Assembly (NCBI GenBank): GCA_025642075.2
Contig: JAODUO010000529.1
Location: 348,501 to 412,500, forward strand
From: Ridgeia piscesae
Lineage: Eukaryota > Annelida > Polychaeta > Sabellida > Siboglinidae
DNA: 64,000 nucleotides
Direction of reading: 5' to 3'
The translations under genes and the position numbers were made by a program. Positions 46,108-57,489 of the stretch are shown piece by piece. The notes under the pieces are model-generated. The model saw nothing but the letters and a program-made list of their open reading frames with translations. It was not told where the DNA came from and did no database searches. Positions within the stretch are counted from its first letter, which is position 1; every line of letters begins with the position of its first letter.

Positions 46108-46221
46108 TTTCGCAGAAGTCACCCGCATATCCCTTGATACACTGGCATGTCACGCCACCCCCATTTCTGTCGGTACACGAGATGGCATTGTCACATGGTT
46201 GCTCTATGCAGTCTTTCAGTC
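46108..46221 (-). CDS. EGF exon 3
   Basis: This 114-bp, phase 1-1 exon has acceptor tggcaatag|GA and donor GCGAAA|gtacgta. Cysteines: CIEQPCDNAISC ... CQCIKGYAGDFC. Closely related to exon 4, with the same last ten intron bases at the acceptor. Confidence 0.88.
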
Positions 46222-46504
46222 CTATTGCCAATAACAAAAGAGATATATCCTTACCTTCCATATTAGAAAAGTGACTGTACACCATGAACAGTATTTACTC
46301 GTTAACATGCATGCTATTATACGTGTCACGTTGTGATTTCATACGTTTCCCAAAATGTTTAACTACTCAACCTAACTTTCAACGATAGTAAAAGTATAAA
46401 ATCCAAGAGCTCGTAAACAAACATGTACATGCACATGTGTATAGAAGGTTTATGTGCATTCATGCACACTTGCATACATGCTGACGATAGTTGTCAATAC
46501 GTAC

Positions 46505-46618
46505 GTCTACACAAGTGGCCCGCGTATGGTCTCGTGCAATTGCATATCACACCACCGGTTTTGACATCGGTACACGAGGCGCCATTCTCACACGGGTAAT
46601 CCAAACAGCTTTTCAGTA
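46505..46618 (-). CDS. EGF exon 2
   Basis: This 114-bp, phase 1-1 exon has acceptor tggcaatag|TA and donor TAGAC|gtacgta. Cysteines: CLDYPCENGASC ... CNCTRPYAGHLC. The ENGASC core is identical to exons 5 and 6. Confidence 0.85.
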
Positions 46619-46986
46619 CTATTGCCAATAAAAGACCAACACGCTAAATATCCATTCTACGTAAACTATCTCTTTTAATGCATATTACGAAAGTTATTGC
46701 ACACCTGAAACAGTATTTGATTATTATATATTATATTATATTATTAGTATGTGCTACGTTGAGATTTGATACGTTATATAAGCAATAGCATTTGCTCTCA
46801 TATAAAGAAAATGGTTTGTTGACCTACACAATTCTCCAATCATTGATAGTAGAATATATACGATGTCGCACATGTTGCTAATTCCCAAAGAGTGTAACAC
46901 AGTCTAGTTTACTAATAATTCATAAGTGAATTTACTATTACCATTTCATATTACCAAATGGCTATATCCATAGATAGATCCATCAA

Positions 46987-47053
<67 letters not shown>

Positions 47054-47269
47054 TGTGTGTGTATGTAACATGCATACACACATTTATACATACATCATAC
47101 ATACATACATACATACATACATACATACATACATACATACATACATAAATACATACATACATACATACATACATACATACATACATACATCCATACATAC
47201 ATACATGCATACAGTGTGTATATATGCATACTTACATACATACGTACGCAAGCAATTAAGTGCACTTAC
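46619..47269. other. Intron with microsatellites
   Basis: (AT)n at 46989-47051 and (ATAC)n at 47090-47210. No other feature was seen. Confidence 0.85.
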
Positions 47270-47380
47270 CATCACAGTAGTATCCGGTGTATAAGGTTTT
47301 ACATGCGCATGCAGCAAATCCAGCAACTGACGAGCAATCTGCTCCATTTTGGCATGGTGGATATGGTCCGTAACAAGTAA
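47270..47380 (-). CDS. EGF exon 1 of those visible
   Basis: This 111-bp, phase 1-1 exon has acceptor tatcatag|TT and donor GTGATG|gtaagtg. Cysteines: CYGPYPPCQNGADC ... CACKTLYTGYYC, with six residues between the first two cysteines instead of four. It is more diverged from the other repeats and not part of the recent duplication. Confidence 0.8.
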
Positions 47381-47572
47381 CTATGATACAAGCGGGATAA
47401 CATATCAGATATCAGAAGCATTGAACCAGTGCCTGTTCTGCACAATAAATGTTGCGTTTAACAGTTTATAGTGTTATTACAATGCAACAGTAATATTAAA
47501 CTGTTGTTGATCGATATTAGATAATTTCACTGAAGCAAGATATATAATTTATATATATATATCTATTTATTA

Positions 47573-47649
<77 letters not shown>

Positions 47650-47781
47650 TGTGTAAGTAAGTACACAGACATAGACAATTGATTATATATATATTACAAT
47701 GCATGACATAATATTAATATGATTATATACATATAATAATTTATGATAGATAGATATATATATATATAGTATATACTAGTA

Positions 47782-47851
<70 letters not shown>

Positions 47852-48000
47852 TACAGTATGTACAATACTATCGTACAATTGATTATTTATATAATCATAT
47901 CTATAATTCTGTGCATATGCTTTATAAATATAATCAATTATTATGCCTGTTAACTAGTGATTCTAAACTTGTAATATATTATATATATATATATATATAC

Positions 48001-48043
<43 letters not shown>

Positions 48044-48219
48044 TATCTATATCACTGTGTACTTGCCACTTTGCACACACGTCAGGTACGCGACATTTGA
48101 CTAATAAATGGGCGAACTCAGGTATATCCTAGAGTTTTCACAGCAATTTATAATACCCATCCTTTTTGTGTTTGTATACATAACTCTGCTAAAATGGCAA
48201 CAAGTGTGAAAATACGTAC
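47381..48219. other. AT-rich intron
   Basis: Several (AT)n arrays (for example 47574-47644, 47785-47850, 47980-48040). No coding signal was seen. Confidence 0.8.
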
Positions 48220-48258
48220 GAGGGGTATGGCACTTCGGCCCACCAAATCCACCAGGAC
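48220..48258 (-). CDS. 39-bp micro-exon upstream of the EGF exons
   Basis: Acceptor ttattgtag|GT, donor CCCCTC|gtacgta, phase 1-1. Encodes GPGGFGGPKCHTP. Size divisible by three, matching phase and the same gtacgta donor as neighbouring EGF exons support it. The single cysteine may pair with one from an upstream exon. It is too short for certainty. Confidence 0.5.
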
Positions 48259-48539
48259 CTACAATAATTCAATAATGCTAGTATAACGTTATAGTTACAT
48301 ATATGCATAAAAGTATAGATTATATACCAAGTGCTTCGTTGCGTTACGGCTCTGATACCAACATAATACAAATATCAAACGATTTTGTTTTACGACGTAC
48401 ACTTGTATTATAATGTTTATTATTGCTAACTATAAAGATAAATTATCCACAAATTCGGGCTCTGTGTGTTTCATGGAGTCGTCTCCAGTTTTGTAATTAT
48501 ATGACGACATTCACTCCTTGTCGGTCTGACCTTTCTTAG

Positions 48540-49785
48540 CTGATTGACTATCGACACAATACTTATCACATCGTCACCTGTGGCATATCCCAGGGTATGG
48601 TCTTGGGGCCGTCTTGTTTCCCCTGTTTATCAACAACCTACCTAAAAAGGTCATTGCAGTATTTGTCTTTTTGCAGACGGCTGTATTATCTAGAGTGGAA
48701 TCAAATCTCGTACGTCAGTTGAATTCTCCAGACAAATCAATGTATCATTACCAGAAGTAATTGTTTGCCCTTTTTGAATAAACCGAAAGTGTACCTTTCC
48801 GTGTGCTTGTGTGTTAGGCATTCTCGTCAACCGCAGTCATCATTGGCCAGATTTTCAATGCCAAACCAATATCATTTGAGCTATTTGTTTAATTAAAGCT
48901 GTTCCATTTGATTTGTGTTATATTACTACCAGTTGTGTTAATGCCAGTCATTAATGAGGGCCCTTAGACTTACAACGATTAGTTAATCTAGTGGGTTTTT
49001 GTAGTCTACCAGTCTTATCAGTTCTAGTTATCCGTCATTGTCAGTGACATTGAAGATGGGTAGACAGGTCTCTGGCTAAACCCCTGACCCATGCATGCTG
49101 GGAGAAAACGAGGGCACCGCATTTCGTCAGCAGACATGTAATGGCATCGCCTGCACAAGATACAGGAATCCAAATTCCTGTAACTACTAACCTAAGTGTC
49201 GTACGCCCTACATTAGAAGGCTCAAAATATTTACGCGTTGATCTGCAAATAAAAAACTAGCAGACAGAACAATAAAAAGCAAATAAAATCCTGGGTTTCA
49301 TTAAACGGAATTTGAAGAATATAAATCCATTGCCTACAAAGTCTTGGTAAGACCATCACATTGAATCCTGCAGTGCTGTTTGGAACCGCACCATCAGGAC
49401 CAAGTGAATAGAACTAAAGCTGTGCTAGGGAAGACTGTGCGATATATCACCAACGTATATCACAATACCAGCAGTCTCACTGCCGTGTTAAACCATATTC
49501 GGTGGGAGTCTCCGGCCTCGAAACGTACTAAGTCACATATGACTATGTTGATATTGATCATCACCCTTTCTTCTTTTAGGCCACATCAAGAGCCAGATCC
49601 AGTTATTAAATTACATTCCGTCAGCTTCCTGCAGGAATAACACACATTTCACCAGTGTTATTCCTGTGTGGAACACACGCCCAGCACGTGTTGCCCCGAC
49701 TCCCATATTTGCCCTCACGTTCCCATTCCAGTGTCAAAATCGGCCACGGTTCCCACTAAATTAAATTAAATTAAATTAAATCAAG
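48540..49785 (+). mobile_element. LINE RT remnant with (TAAAT)n tail
   Basis: Degraded frames give VTCGISQGMVLGPS (about 48577), LFINNLPKKV, the altered catalytic region VFADG-like (about 48665) and KVLVRPSHIESCSAVWNR (about 49335). The C-terminal stretch follows (KAVLGKTVRYITNVYHNTSS, 49410-49480). It ends in ttaaattaaattaaattaaa, the short tandem tail typical of CR1/L2-like LINEs. Confidence 0.8.
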
Positions 49786-51040
49786 AGGCAACGTTTTGAT
49801 GCTGTGCGCCTCATAGACTTGTGGTGCTCGATCTGACTCATGTCAACAGTCTATGCAAAGAACACAAAGAAAATCACCACAACAATATACCAGTACAGTA
49901 AATAACTTTCCACAACACTATATTTAAACTATATTTTAAACGTACTAATGCAAACCCATTTATATGGAGGCTTCGTAAAGTATTGCAAAACATGTGTCAA
50001 GAGCAAATATAACACGGATTGTGACATGAATAACTGTTATGTCTGCAAACAGAACATACCAGCTAAAACATAGACATTATTAGTTTACCTGCTGTTGTTT
50101 AATAGTAGTTTCTTATTATTTAGGACGTTTATTTAGTTTTTTGTTTAATTTTCGTCTGTATTTCATTCTTACTTATTTGAATTCACTGCACAAAGGTTAT
50201 AATAATTTGATTTACATTCTAGTCACACTGATATACTTTAGACAATTAAAGAAAGAAATATACGTAGTTGACACTATTGTTGTATTATTGTTATTAGAAC
50301 TATCAGAATAATTATAAGTTATTTGTAACCGCATCTGTGAAGTACTTATGGACTATTCGGGCAAGATTAGAAATTATTAATTACATTGTTGGCTCTATCA
50401 TGTAGTACATGGTTTTTTAGAAACATTATCACAATTATATGGGTTGCTTCGATACATGCACACGCACTTGTAGACTAGTTGGTCAGCATTCTGGCATATC
50501 GCATAAAGTCACGTTGAATTACAAACATGCCTTGTAGAAATTCACTGCACCGTATGCCATATATGAACCACTATCACCCAGTCGGTGAAGAAATGTGTGG
50601 ATCGTCCATATGTCGTTAATTCGCCCCATTGACAAAACGCCTTAAAAATTGTCATTATTTTAAACTTTAAATGGTAACGTCATTTCACAACAGTCCAATG
50701 CTTGTGCATCATTCAATAACTGTAGTATCAAACATTGATTTGCACTGCATCTCACAGACAGGTAACGTAAACACCTGAATGTATGGCGGTAATAATAATA
50801 ATAAGAAGAAGAGCATTAATTTTATGAAACGCCATTCATAAGTCTAGACAAAACGTCCATTCGGAGGAGATAAATACACGAAATAAATTATACAAACCGG
50901 CTAAATAATAATAATAGCAAAGTTAACTTAAATAACTAAAATATATAATGATATATAAATTAGTGAATTTTTTTATTAGGTGGCACAAAACCAGACACGT
51001 TGACGATTGGTGGGAGACAAATGCCATTAAAGGTCAGTGT
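49786..51040. other. Non-coding, nothing convincing
   Basis: AT-rich. One 41-codon cysteine-containing frame (49948-50073) is discussed under rejected items. Confidence 0.5.
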
Positions 51041-51300
51041 TAAAGGGATACAGTCTCTTCGTGGCTTTTTCCTTTTTATTTTAGAATCAACTTATACAGT
51101 ATAACTTACACCTGTTATAGCGTACTGATCGCCCAAAGGTTTTTTCATATCCCATTTTGATTTATGAAATATAAGTAAAAAGTGCACTTATATATTGTAC
51201 AACGACCGCGAGGCGTTTTCGAAACCGTTGTAGGCGATTACTAATAGAACAGAAATGCACTGTCACGTGATGCGTTATCACGTGTGGGAATGCCTCATGT
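51041..51300 (+). repeat. Interspersed repeat, TTAAAGGG start
   Basis: ttaaagggatacagtctctt then cgtggctttttcc matches 17180-17290. gaggcgttttcgaaaccgtt then gtaggc and tcacgtgatgcgttatcacg match 17930-18070 in the opposite orientation. A TTAA start with AGGG is seen in piggyBac-like MITEs; the superfamily is only a guess. Confidence 0.55.
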
Positions 51301-51931
51301 AACCATATTGTATCAAATCAATATAGGATAGTGTCACTGACGGTTATTATAAACCTATGTGGCAAGGACAACATAACGTTAATAATTACTAGACCTGTTT
51401 TTAATATAAACGATAACTTATGATAAACACATAACATGAATGTAGATAAATGCAATGACATTTTATGTTTTATTGTGTTAATGAATTAAATGTGATAACA
51501 TAAACATTTGTTACCAGGACAAGTTATCACAAAAGTTTGGTGTGCAAAAAACAAATCATGCATTACTCAGAAATGTGCGTGAATGGTATTTATGTTGAAT
51601 TTCCATATTGAATGTATGTGTTTAGAAGCTGTTCCACACAGCATATAAAACATTACACAATCATTTATTTTTTATGTATTGTACTCGTCATATGTTATGC
51701 ATTCCTGAAACTTGTATTATACAAATTGACATGCACAAACATGGTATATATTATTTGCAAACACTTTTGTTGAGGCCATGTTCAGACATCACTGAAAATA
51801 GGTAATCGACACATTGCTTTTGAAATGTTGTATTCTTTCAAACGTGCATTTAAATTGTAGCTTTTGTACTGGAATGACATTTGATCATGTATGTGGGGCC
51901 GTGGGCTCTGGAATGAAATATGTCTATTTTG
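51301..51931. other. Non-coding, nothing recognised
   Basis: AT-rich sequence with no gene or repeat identified. Confidence 0.5.
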
Positions 51932-52205
51932 GGGAGCGGTGGTCGCGCGGTAGAGTGCCGGACTGCCAATCGAGGGGACGGTTGCTCAATCCCACCTGTC
52001 GCCGTTTCAAAACTTAGGCAATTTCGTTCACCTCACATTACCTGTGTATTTCCGAAGAGACACTAAAAGCCGGTGGTCCCTTCTATCTGGTGTCTATGCC
52101 AGGGGAAATAAAAGATCCCACAGGGGGTAAATGTGTAACCCGTAGTGGACTCAATAGTTCTGAGAAAACCCCTCTTAAAACCAAGCTCGACAATACTCTA
52201 GTCAC
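51932..52205 (+). mobile_element. tRNA-derived SINE, family B, complete head
   Basis: A-box-like tggtcgcgcggtagagtgcc and a B-box-like ggttgctcaatccc are about 45 bp apart. A body follows with gtgtctatgccaggggaaat, aaaagatcccac and gtagtggactc. Same family as 31808-32030. Confidence 0.85.
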
Positions 52206-52823
52206 AAACATGTGGCTAACATAGAGTGATGAACTGACCATAAGCAGAAGAAGGTTAATTGTATATGTGAGTACATTTTGGGGTATAAAATGGGTTTGTC
52301 GTCTGACTTTGAATTTTACACACATGTTTCTGGATTTATGTGGACAATCTGATATCTTAACATTTCACAGTCACGTGAAATTACATCTAGATACGAATCT
52401 TTCTTTGTACTATCGTTGAGATTAACAAGTTTTCAAAAAATGTGTTATCCATCTGTTTGCTGTACTGGTTTGACCTACTGATATGGATATATATATATAT
52501 GTATATACTGATATGTATGTATTTGAATTTATATTTGAATACAGACATTTTGTGTATTTGTATTTTAATTGGAAATCCCATAAGTGCATATATTTCTATT
52601 ATATATCTGGTTTGTATTTGTATTTGAACGTATTTCAAAATACACATGCGTTTGTTTTACCAACAGAAGCTAAGGCATTGCCGTCACATTGACAGACTGA
52701 CTCAAGACAAAGTCAATGTTTTTCATACGTGTGTGGGCAGGCAGCACAGAGAAAGTTGCCAGGCTACTGTGAATCTGCTGGTCAAACATTAGCGTCAATG
52801 AATGAATGGTAAGCTATTGAGGC
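52206..52823. other. Non-coding, gtatttgaattt-rich
   Basis: Repeated gtatttgtatttgaa words at 52510-52640 reappear on the other side of the Harbinger-like element (57655-57805). They may be one older repeat split by the insertion. Confidence 0.4.
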
Positions 52824-53023
52824 TTAAGGTGGTGATACACGTACTATAGACTCGTACGGGTGACTCGGATGAAACCATCCGTATCGTACGGGTATCGCAA
52901 AATCGGACGTAAAATCATACGTGTATCATGCATGTCCGAGTCCTTGTACGAGGCACTCGTACGAGTGACTCGGACTAAACAACCAATCAGATGACAACAC
53001 TGAATTTAACTTCGACATTCTTA

Positions 53024-53430
53024 AAAATGGCTGATACTAATTTGGCAAAATCATTTCAATTTTTTTTCGAGCTTAACCACGAACATTATGCTATGAAATG
53101 GTGCAATCCACGTTACAAAGACAGAAGCATCGGTTACGAATAGCCTGCAAGTTCTCAATAATGACGCCCCTTGAAGCAATGGTCACAAAAATGGAGGAAT
53201 ATTTCACATAATTTCGATGGCAACCACATGCGCTCGAGTCGTTTACGAGTGTACTAGGTCCTATCCCTATACTATAATAGAAGTGTATGAAACACTGGCG
53301 TCCATCGCAAGCCAGTCGCTCATATTCTAACATAAAAACTGCTCCGTTGTAATGCAGACTGCGTGTATCATGATCACAAAATAAAGTGTCCAATCGATGT
53401 CGTAACAGCAGCAAATTTCATTACAAATGA
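53024..53430 (+). pseudogene. Possible start of a Harbinger-like protein, degraded
   Basis: An ATG frame reads MADTNLAKSFQFFFELNHEH then YAMKWC before stops. The position just inside the left end and the acidic/hydrophobic start resemble N-termini of Harbinger transposases, but no DDE motif is visible. The assignment is weak. Confidence 0.25.
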
Positions 53431-53589
53431 ACTCATATTTGTTTACAAAAACAAGTTTTAACAACTGCTCACGCAAACCGGTCAATTCTGTAAAATAAAT
53501 CCGCATATGAACCCATGACCTCGCGTGACCTTGTATTTTAAATATTTTAATCTATAAAACAGTGCTCGTCTGAACACACGTTACCAATA

Positions 53590-53725
53590 GGGTGTATAAG
53601 TCTCGCGCGCGAAAACGAGGCTGGGGGCAGTTGGGGGCAGGAAGTCCATATTCTCCATGTTAACATATAGAACTTTGGTTTGGTTGTAATAATCGAACTG
53701 TTCCCAAATAGCGTATTTCATTGTT
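53590..53725 (+). repeat. Interspersed repeat copy
   Basis: gtctcgcgcgcgaaaacgag, ctccatgttaacatatag and gtaataatcgaactgttccc are the inverse complement of 43985-44130. Confidence 0.75.
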
Positions 53726-53944
53726 GACTGGTGGCAGTGTCATTGTGACTGTGTCATGTGACTGCGGATGAATAATTTTTGAATGTCTAGTTAAATAGAA
53801 AATATACACTCATGACCTAAAATTTGAACTAGGTAAAATGCATCCGTACCTTAATTTAATACACATGATAAGTAATAGCTTATGTGATACGTTCTACAAA
53901 AGACTACATGACACAGAAAGTTATAATATGCTGTGAGAGCAGAT

Positions 53945-54230
53945 AGGAAACACGGTTTTTGACCATGGCGCCTTTTATGAGCTTTTGATTCTGCCAATCT
54001 ATTTTCGTAAGAAACATATGTTGTAGTTCGCCTAAATATAACCTAATATATGTGACAGGTTTAGTATATAGATGTCATATGAAAGAACTCTGAATAAAAA
54101 CATCTGATTATGACAGGGTCATTGGAAGGGTATTTAATGCACGGTTTTTTGGCCGTGACGTCTTTTATTATCTTTTTGTATCTACCGGTCTATCTTTTAT
54201 AAGAATATATTTCTTCTAGTTCTATAACGG
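53945..54230 (+). repeat. About 190-bp direct duplication, diverged
   Basis: acacggtttttgaccatggc followed by gccttttatgagctttttg-like sequence at about 53951 recurs at about 54139 as gcacggttttttggccgtga with similar downstream words (cttctagttc). Confidence 0.6.
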
Positions 54231-54469
54231 TCTGTTTGCATAAATTTACCCTAATAAGTATTACTGATTTAGCACATGTGGTCAGTTATCACGAAACATC
54301 GACAGAATTTGGTTTACGGGGGTAAATTTAGAATTCATTATTTCACGTTTTCCTTTTAATCACTAATTCTATATATAACATGTCAAGGTATACGAGAAAT
54401 AAATTTGGGTAACTTAATTAGTAAAAGCGGCTCTTTGGCATCGCTTTGAAGTTGTGTGTCTATGTTGCG

Positions 54470-56184
54470 CGATACCGAGCGTATACATGCACATCGTGTA
54501 TTTAATATACATGTTGTGGTATTTCGTTTTTCCGCTATGTGTTTTTGGTTATTTTTTGGGCACGTAACAGATTTGTAGTTCAAAATGGACAGCAGTGACA
54601 ACGTTTGAAAAACATTGTTTTGTTTTCATACAATTTAGAAATTAGAATACGTTTTCGGTCTCCTGTAAAAAGAGTAAAGCGGTTATATAATTACTTGTCA
54701 TTCTATGGGGAACTGCTTGTATAGTATCACCGTAAAGGTAAGTATAACATGAACAATTACCGTTTCTACGGAACAAATCATATGCGGATACTGTCATATG
54801 TAGTCTTCATGAGGATGTTTAAAATGGGTATACGCTCGGTATCGCTGAAAGGCATTCTTCATTGGTATTTTCAAAATAGAAAATAATTGTTCTAAGGGGC
54901 ATTTGTCTTATTCTACTTGGCCTCGGCATATTGCTCTGCGACAGTTACGTGCATTATTTTCCAATCATCACCATTTTCTGAGAAAAGCCGTTTTGTTTTA
55001 ACTCATTTGACACGTCGTACACCGTCGTATTTCGGTATTGAGAACTTGGGACAGTCAGTCACAAAATGGATGGTGTTTAACACCTGCATAGTTTGGTGTA
55101 GGTCTAACATCATTGCTTTAAGAGAGGTCAAAGTTGACGGCACCGGGCGACCCATTATAACATTCATATACCCAACTTCATCTCTATTGTGCAATACCAC
55201 TGGCTGGATGCTTATCTGCGCTTTGTCATAACACACATAACATACTTGCATAGTCCACCTGCCAGTTCTCTGCATAGGCCACCTGACATATGGCTTTCAT
55301 CATAGGCTTAAGCGTACCTCTGAGATGTTTGATTTCCTCGTACTGTGAGAAGGCCCTGCCAGAATATACTCTGAATTCTGGTAGTTCTCTCATCAGTGTT
55401 TGGGAGAATGAGTTAATGTCCTCTATCATTTCACTTTTTGCTGAGGTGGTCTTTCTTCATGCATAGTTTATATTTGATTGGTCTTGTGCCGTCCATGTCA
55501 TTCAGTTTCTCCCTGACGTTTTCGCCACGCATCGAGGTTAATTCAGTTGAAGACTTTGGCAGTACTTTGGAGGCATAACTTCCTGTGGATGGTTTGCATT
55601 GTGTCTGTCATTGAGGTTTCTCTTCCCCTGATTTGACCATTCTTTTCTGGTAACTCATTGCTGTTTTCTTATCTCCTCAGAAATTCCTCTACCAACATCT
55701 TCTGTAATTTGGCTATTGCCTTCCTCGTGTCTCTCCCCTTCTTCTGGTAATTGCAGCAGTACGTCATTTGTGAGATATTTGATTTGCATACGCTCGGTCT
55801 CGTGTATACGCTCGGTATCACCAGATGTATAAACGTCATAATGAATAGAGGAACAAATGGCTGCATTTCTAATTTAATTTGTCGCGTACCTTAAGTAATA
55901 CCAGGTAAATGTGTGAAAAAACCGTCCACTAATATTCAAAACTGTGACCAAAATCAGTACATCTATGTCATTCGCTCGGTATCGTCCAAAACTACCCCAC
56001 GTCAAAATATGAATCTATTATAATAATTATTTCACTACAGGTTTTTAATTTCTTGGAAGCCAATTTAACCTATACCGGTTTTATTTAAACGGAAGTATCA
56101 ACACATAGATACAATTAGTATTTTTGTACTTTATTATTTACCTTTCCATACGCTTTGTTAAAAAATTGCATACGCTCCGTATCG
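54470..56184. repeat. Dispersed 17-bp motif gtatacgctcggtatcg, six copies
   Basis: Copies at 54470-54486 (inverted), 54828-54844, 55787-55803 (tctcg variant), 55803-55819, about 55970-55984 and 56168-56184. The last two are followed by caaa and actaccccac. All lie inside the nested transposon and may be transposase-binding sites. Confidence 0.8.
54917..55870 (-). pseudogene. Degraded transposase-like gene of the nested element
   Basis: Minus-strand frames in order: KYLTNDVLLQLPEEG (about 55780), ...FSQTLMRELPEFRVYSGRAF (about 55400), MMKAICQVAYAENWQVDY (about 55270), AQISIQPVVLHN (about 55200), NTIHFVTD (about 55065) and, after a frame change, SPSSQYRNTTVYD (about 55030). The A-E-N-W ... QIS-x-QPVV ... 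TD-x-P-x-SQYRN series resembles a widespread uncharacterised DDE-like family (D-F-A-E-N-Y ... SDG-x-x-SQYKN). Stops and frameshifts make it inactive. The family call rests on short motifs. Confidence 0.5.
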
Positions 56185-57196
56185 GTCAAACTACCCCACC
56201 ACATATACTGTTCCTGTGGCGCGCCCATTCAACATAACGCTGACATTTTCTGAAGACTATGTCGAACTACATACCGTTAAATGGGTAAAGAAACCACACA
56301 CCTGTGATTATTGGTCAATGCACAATTCGTGTTAGTATAATAGTACTACAGAAACAACTTCCAAAAATGGATAGAAAAAATACCCTTTATTTGCCTGTAT
56401 CTTCCATAATGTTGAAGATACACATGTAAAAGATAGGTTCCCATGTTACCTGTCAACGAGACGGTTGCTGAGACCACCATTACAATGCCGTGCTGTATGT
56501 TTTTGTAATGGTTATATTACAAAAAAAGTGTTGTCGACGTTTCGTGATAACTGACCATGTGTATAATAAATATGAAATAACTGATTAGATCCTTATAAAT
56601 ATATGGGTTATGTATGTGTTATTATTAATAATAAAAGTGCAATGTTCATACAAGTGATTGTGTATGCCCTTTTGTTTTCAGAAAAAGGCTACAATGATGC
56701 ATGGATGATACTAAGATTCAAATAATGGATATCTTGCAAGAAAACTTCGTGTCATTGGTTCTAACTCCATGAGTGATATTAGAGTGAACACTTAAGTGTT
56801 GCTGCTCATCTCAAAGTTTTGTTTTGATGAGTATAACTTTAACATATAACAATGTATGTTACCAACAATATTGGTACAGGCTTATTCAGATTATTATATT
56901 CTTATCATCAAACAAGAGTTTGCCGTGTGGCAAAATGCCCCATGTCCAGGTTTTATGTTGACTATGTTTTATTGTTACCAAGTGTGGGACTCCTATTGTA
57001 ATGTAATGCATCTACGAATAAATTGACATTGTGATAGAGGCCTGGTGGTATATCTGGTACTTCATATATTTTTAATGGCTAAAACTGATATATAAAACAG
57101 TTCACGTTATTTAGAATTAATGTCTACATTAATTGCCACCAATAAGACAAAAAGTATAAAAACATTGTACTAACTTCGATCCAGTTAAATTTACCT

Positions 57197-57198
<2 letters not shown>

Positions 57199-57257
<59 letters not shown>

Positions 57258-57287
57258 CTATACTATACATACATATACACTAGGTAC

Positions 57288-57334
<47 letters not shown>
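57199..57334. repeat. (AT)n and (CTG)15 microsatellites
   Basis: (AT)n at 57199-57254 and a pure CTG run at 57289-57334, both inside the right end of the Harbinger-like element. Confidence 0.97.
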
Positions 57335-57489
57335 AACTGTATGTCAAATGTTGCCGTAATTTCGTGTAAACATACAAATGACCTTCACTTTATGACGTCA
57401 CTCGCGCAAGTCTTCCGACCCGATTGTTGCGCTACGACTACGTGTATCATGCACTCGTACGAGTCTATCGTACGTGTATCACCCATTTA

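Larger units (their letters stand above)
54281..56555. mobile_element. Nested DNA transposon, 24-bp TIRs, CATGTG duplication
   Basis: The left end gtcagttatcacgaaacatc then gaca and the inverse complement of the right end (gtcagttatcacgaaacgtc then gaca) agree at 23 of 24 positions. CATGTG directly flanks both ends (54275-54280 and 56556-56561). The 2275-bp interior has a degraded transposase-like gene on the minus strand and six scattered copies of a gtatacgctcggtatcg motif. I cannot assign a superfamily from the 6-bp duplication. Confidence 0.8.
52827..57486. mobile_element. Harbinger-like DNA transposon with TTA target duplications
   Basis: The left end, aggtggtgatacacgtacta then tagactcgtacgggtg, is matched in inverse complement by the right end at 57450-57486 (cactcgtacgagtctatcgt then acgtgtatcacccat). 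Identical TTA trinucleotides flank it at 52824-52826 and 57487-57489. A 3-bp TTA duplication is the signature of PIF/Harbinger elements. The subterminal region is full of palindromic cgtacg/actcgtacgagt words. Only a small coding relic (53024) remains, and another transposon is nested inside. Confidence 0.75.

Noticed and set aside
49948..50073. 41-codon frame with a C-x2-C-x10-C-x4-C-x2-C pattern
   Set aside because: Interesting cysteine spacing, but it is isolated, very short, in AT-rich sequence and without splice signals or a neighbouring homologous copy.
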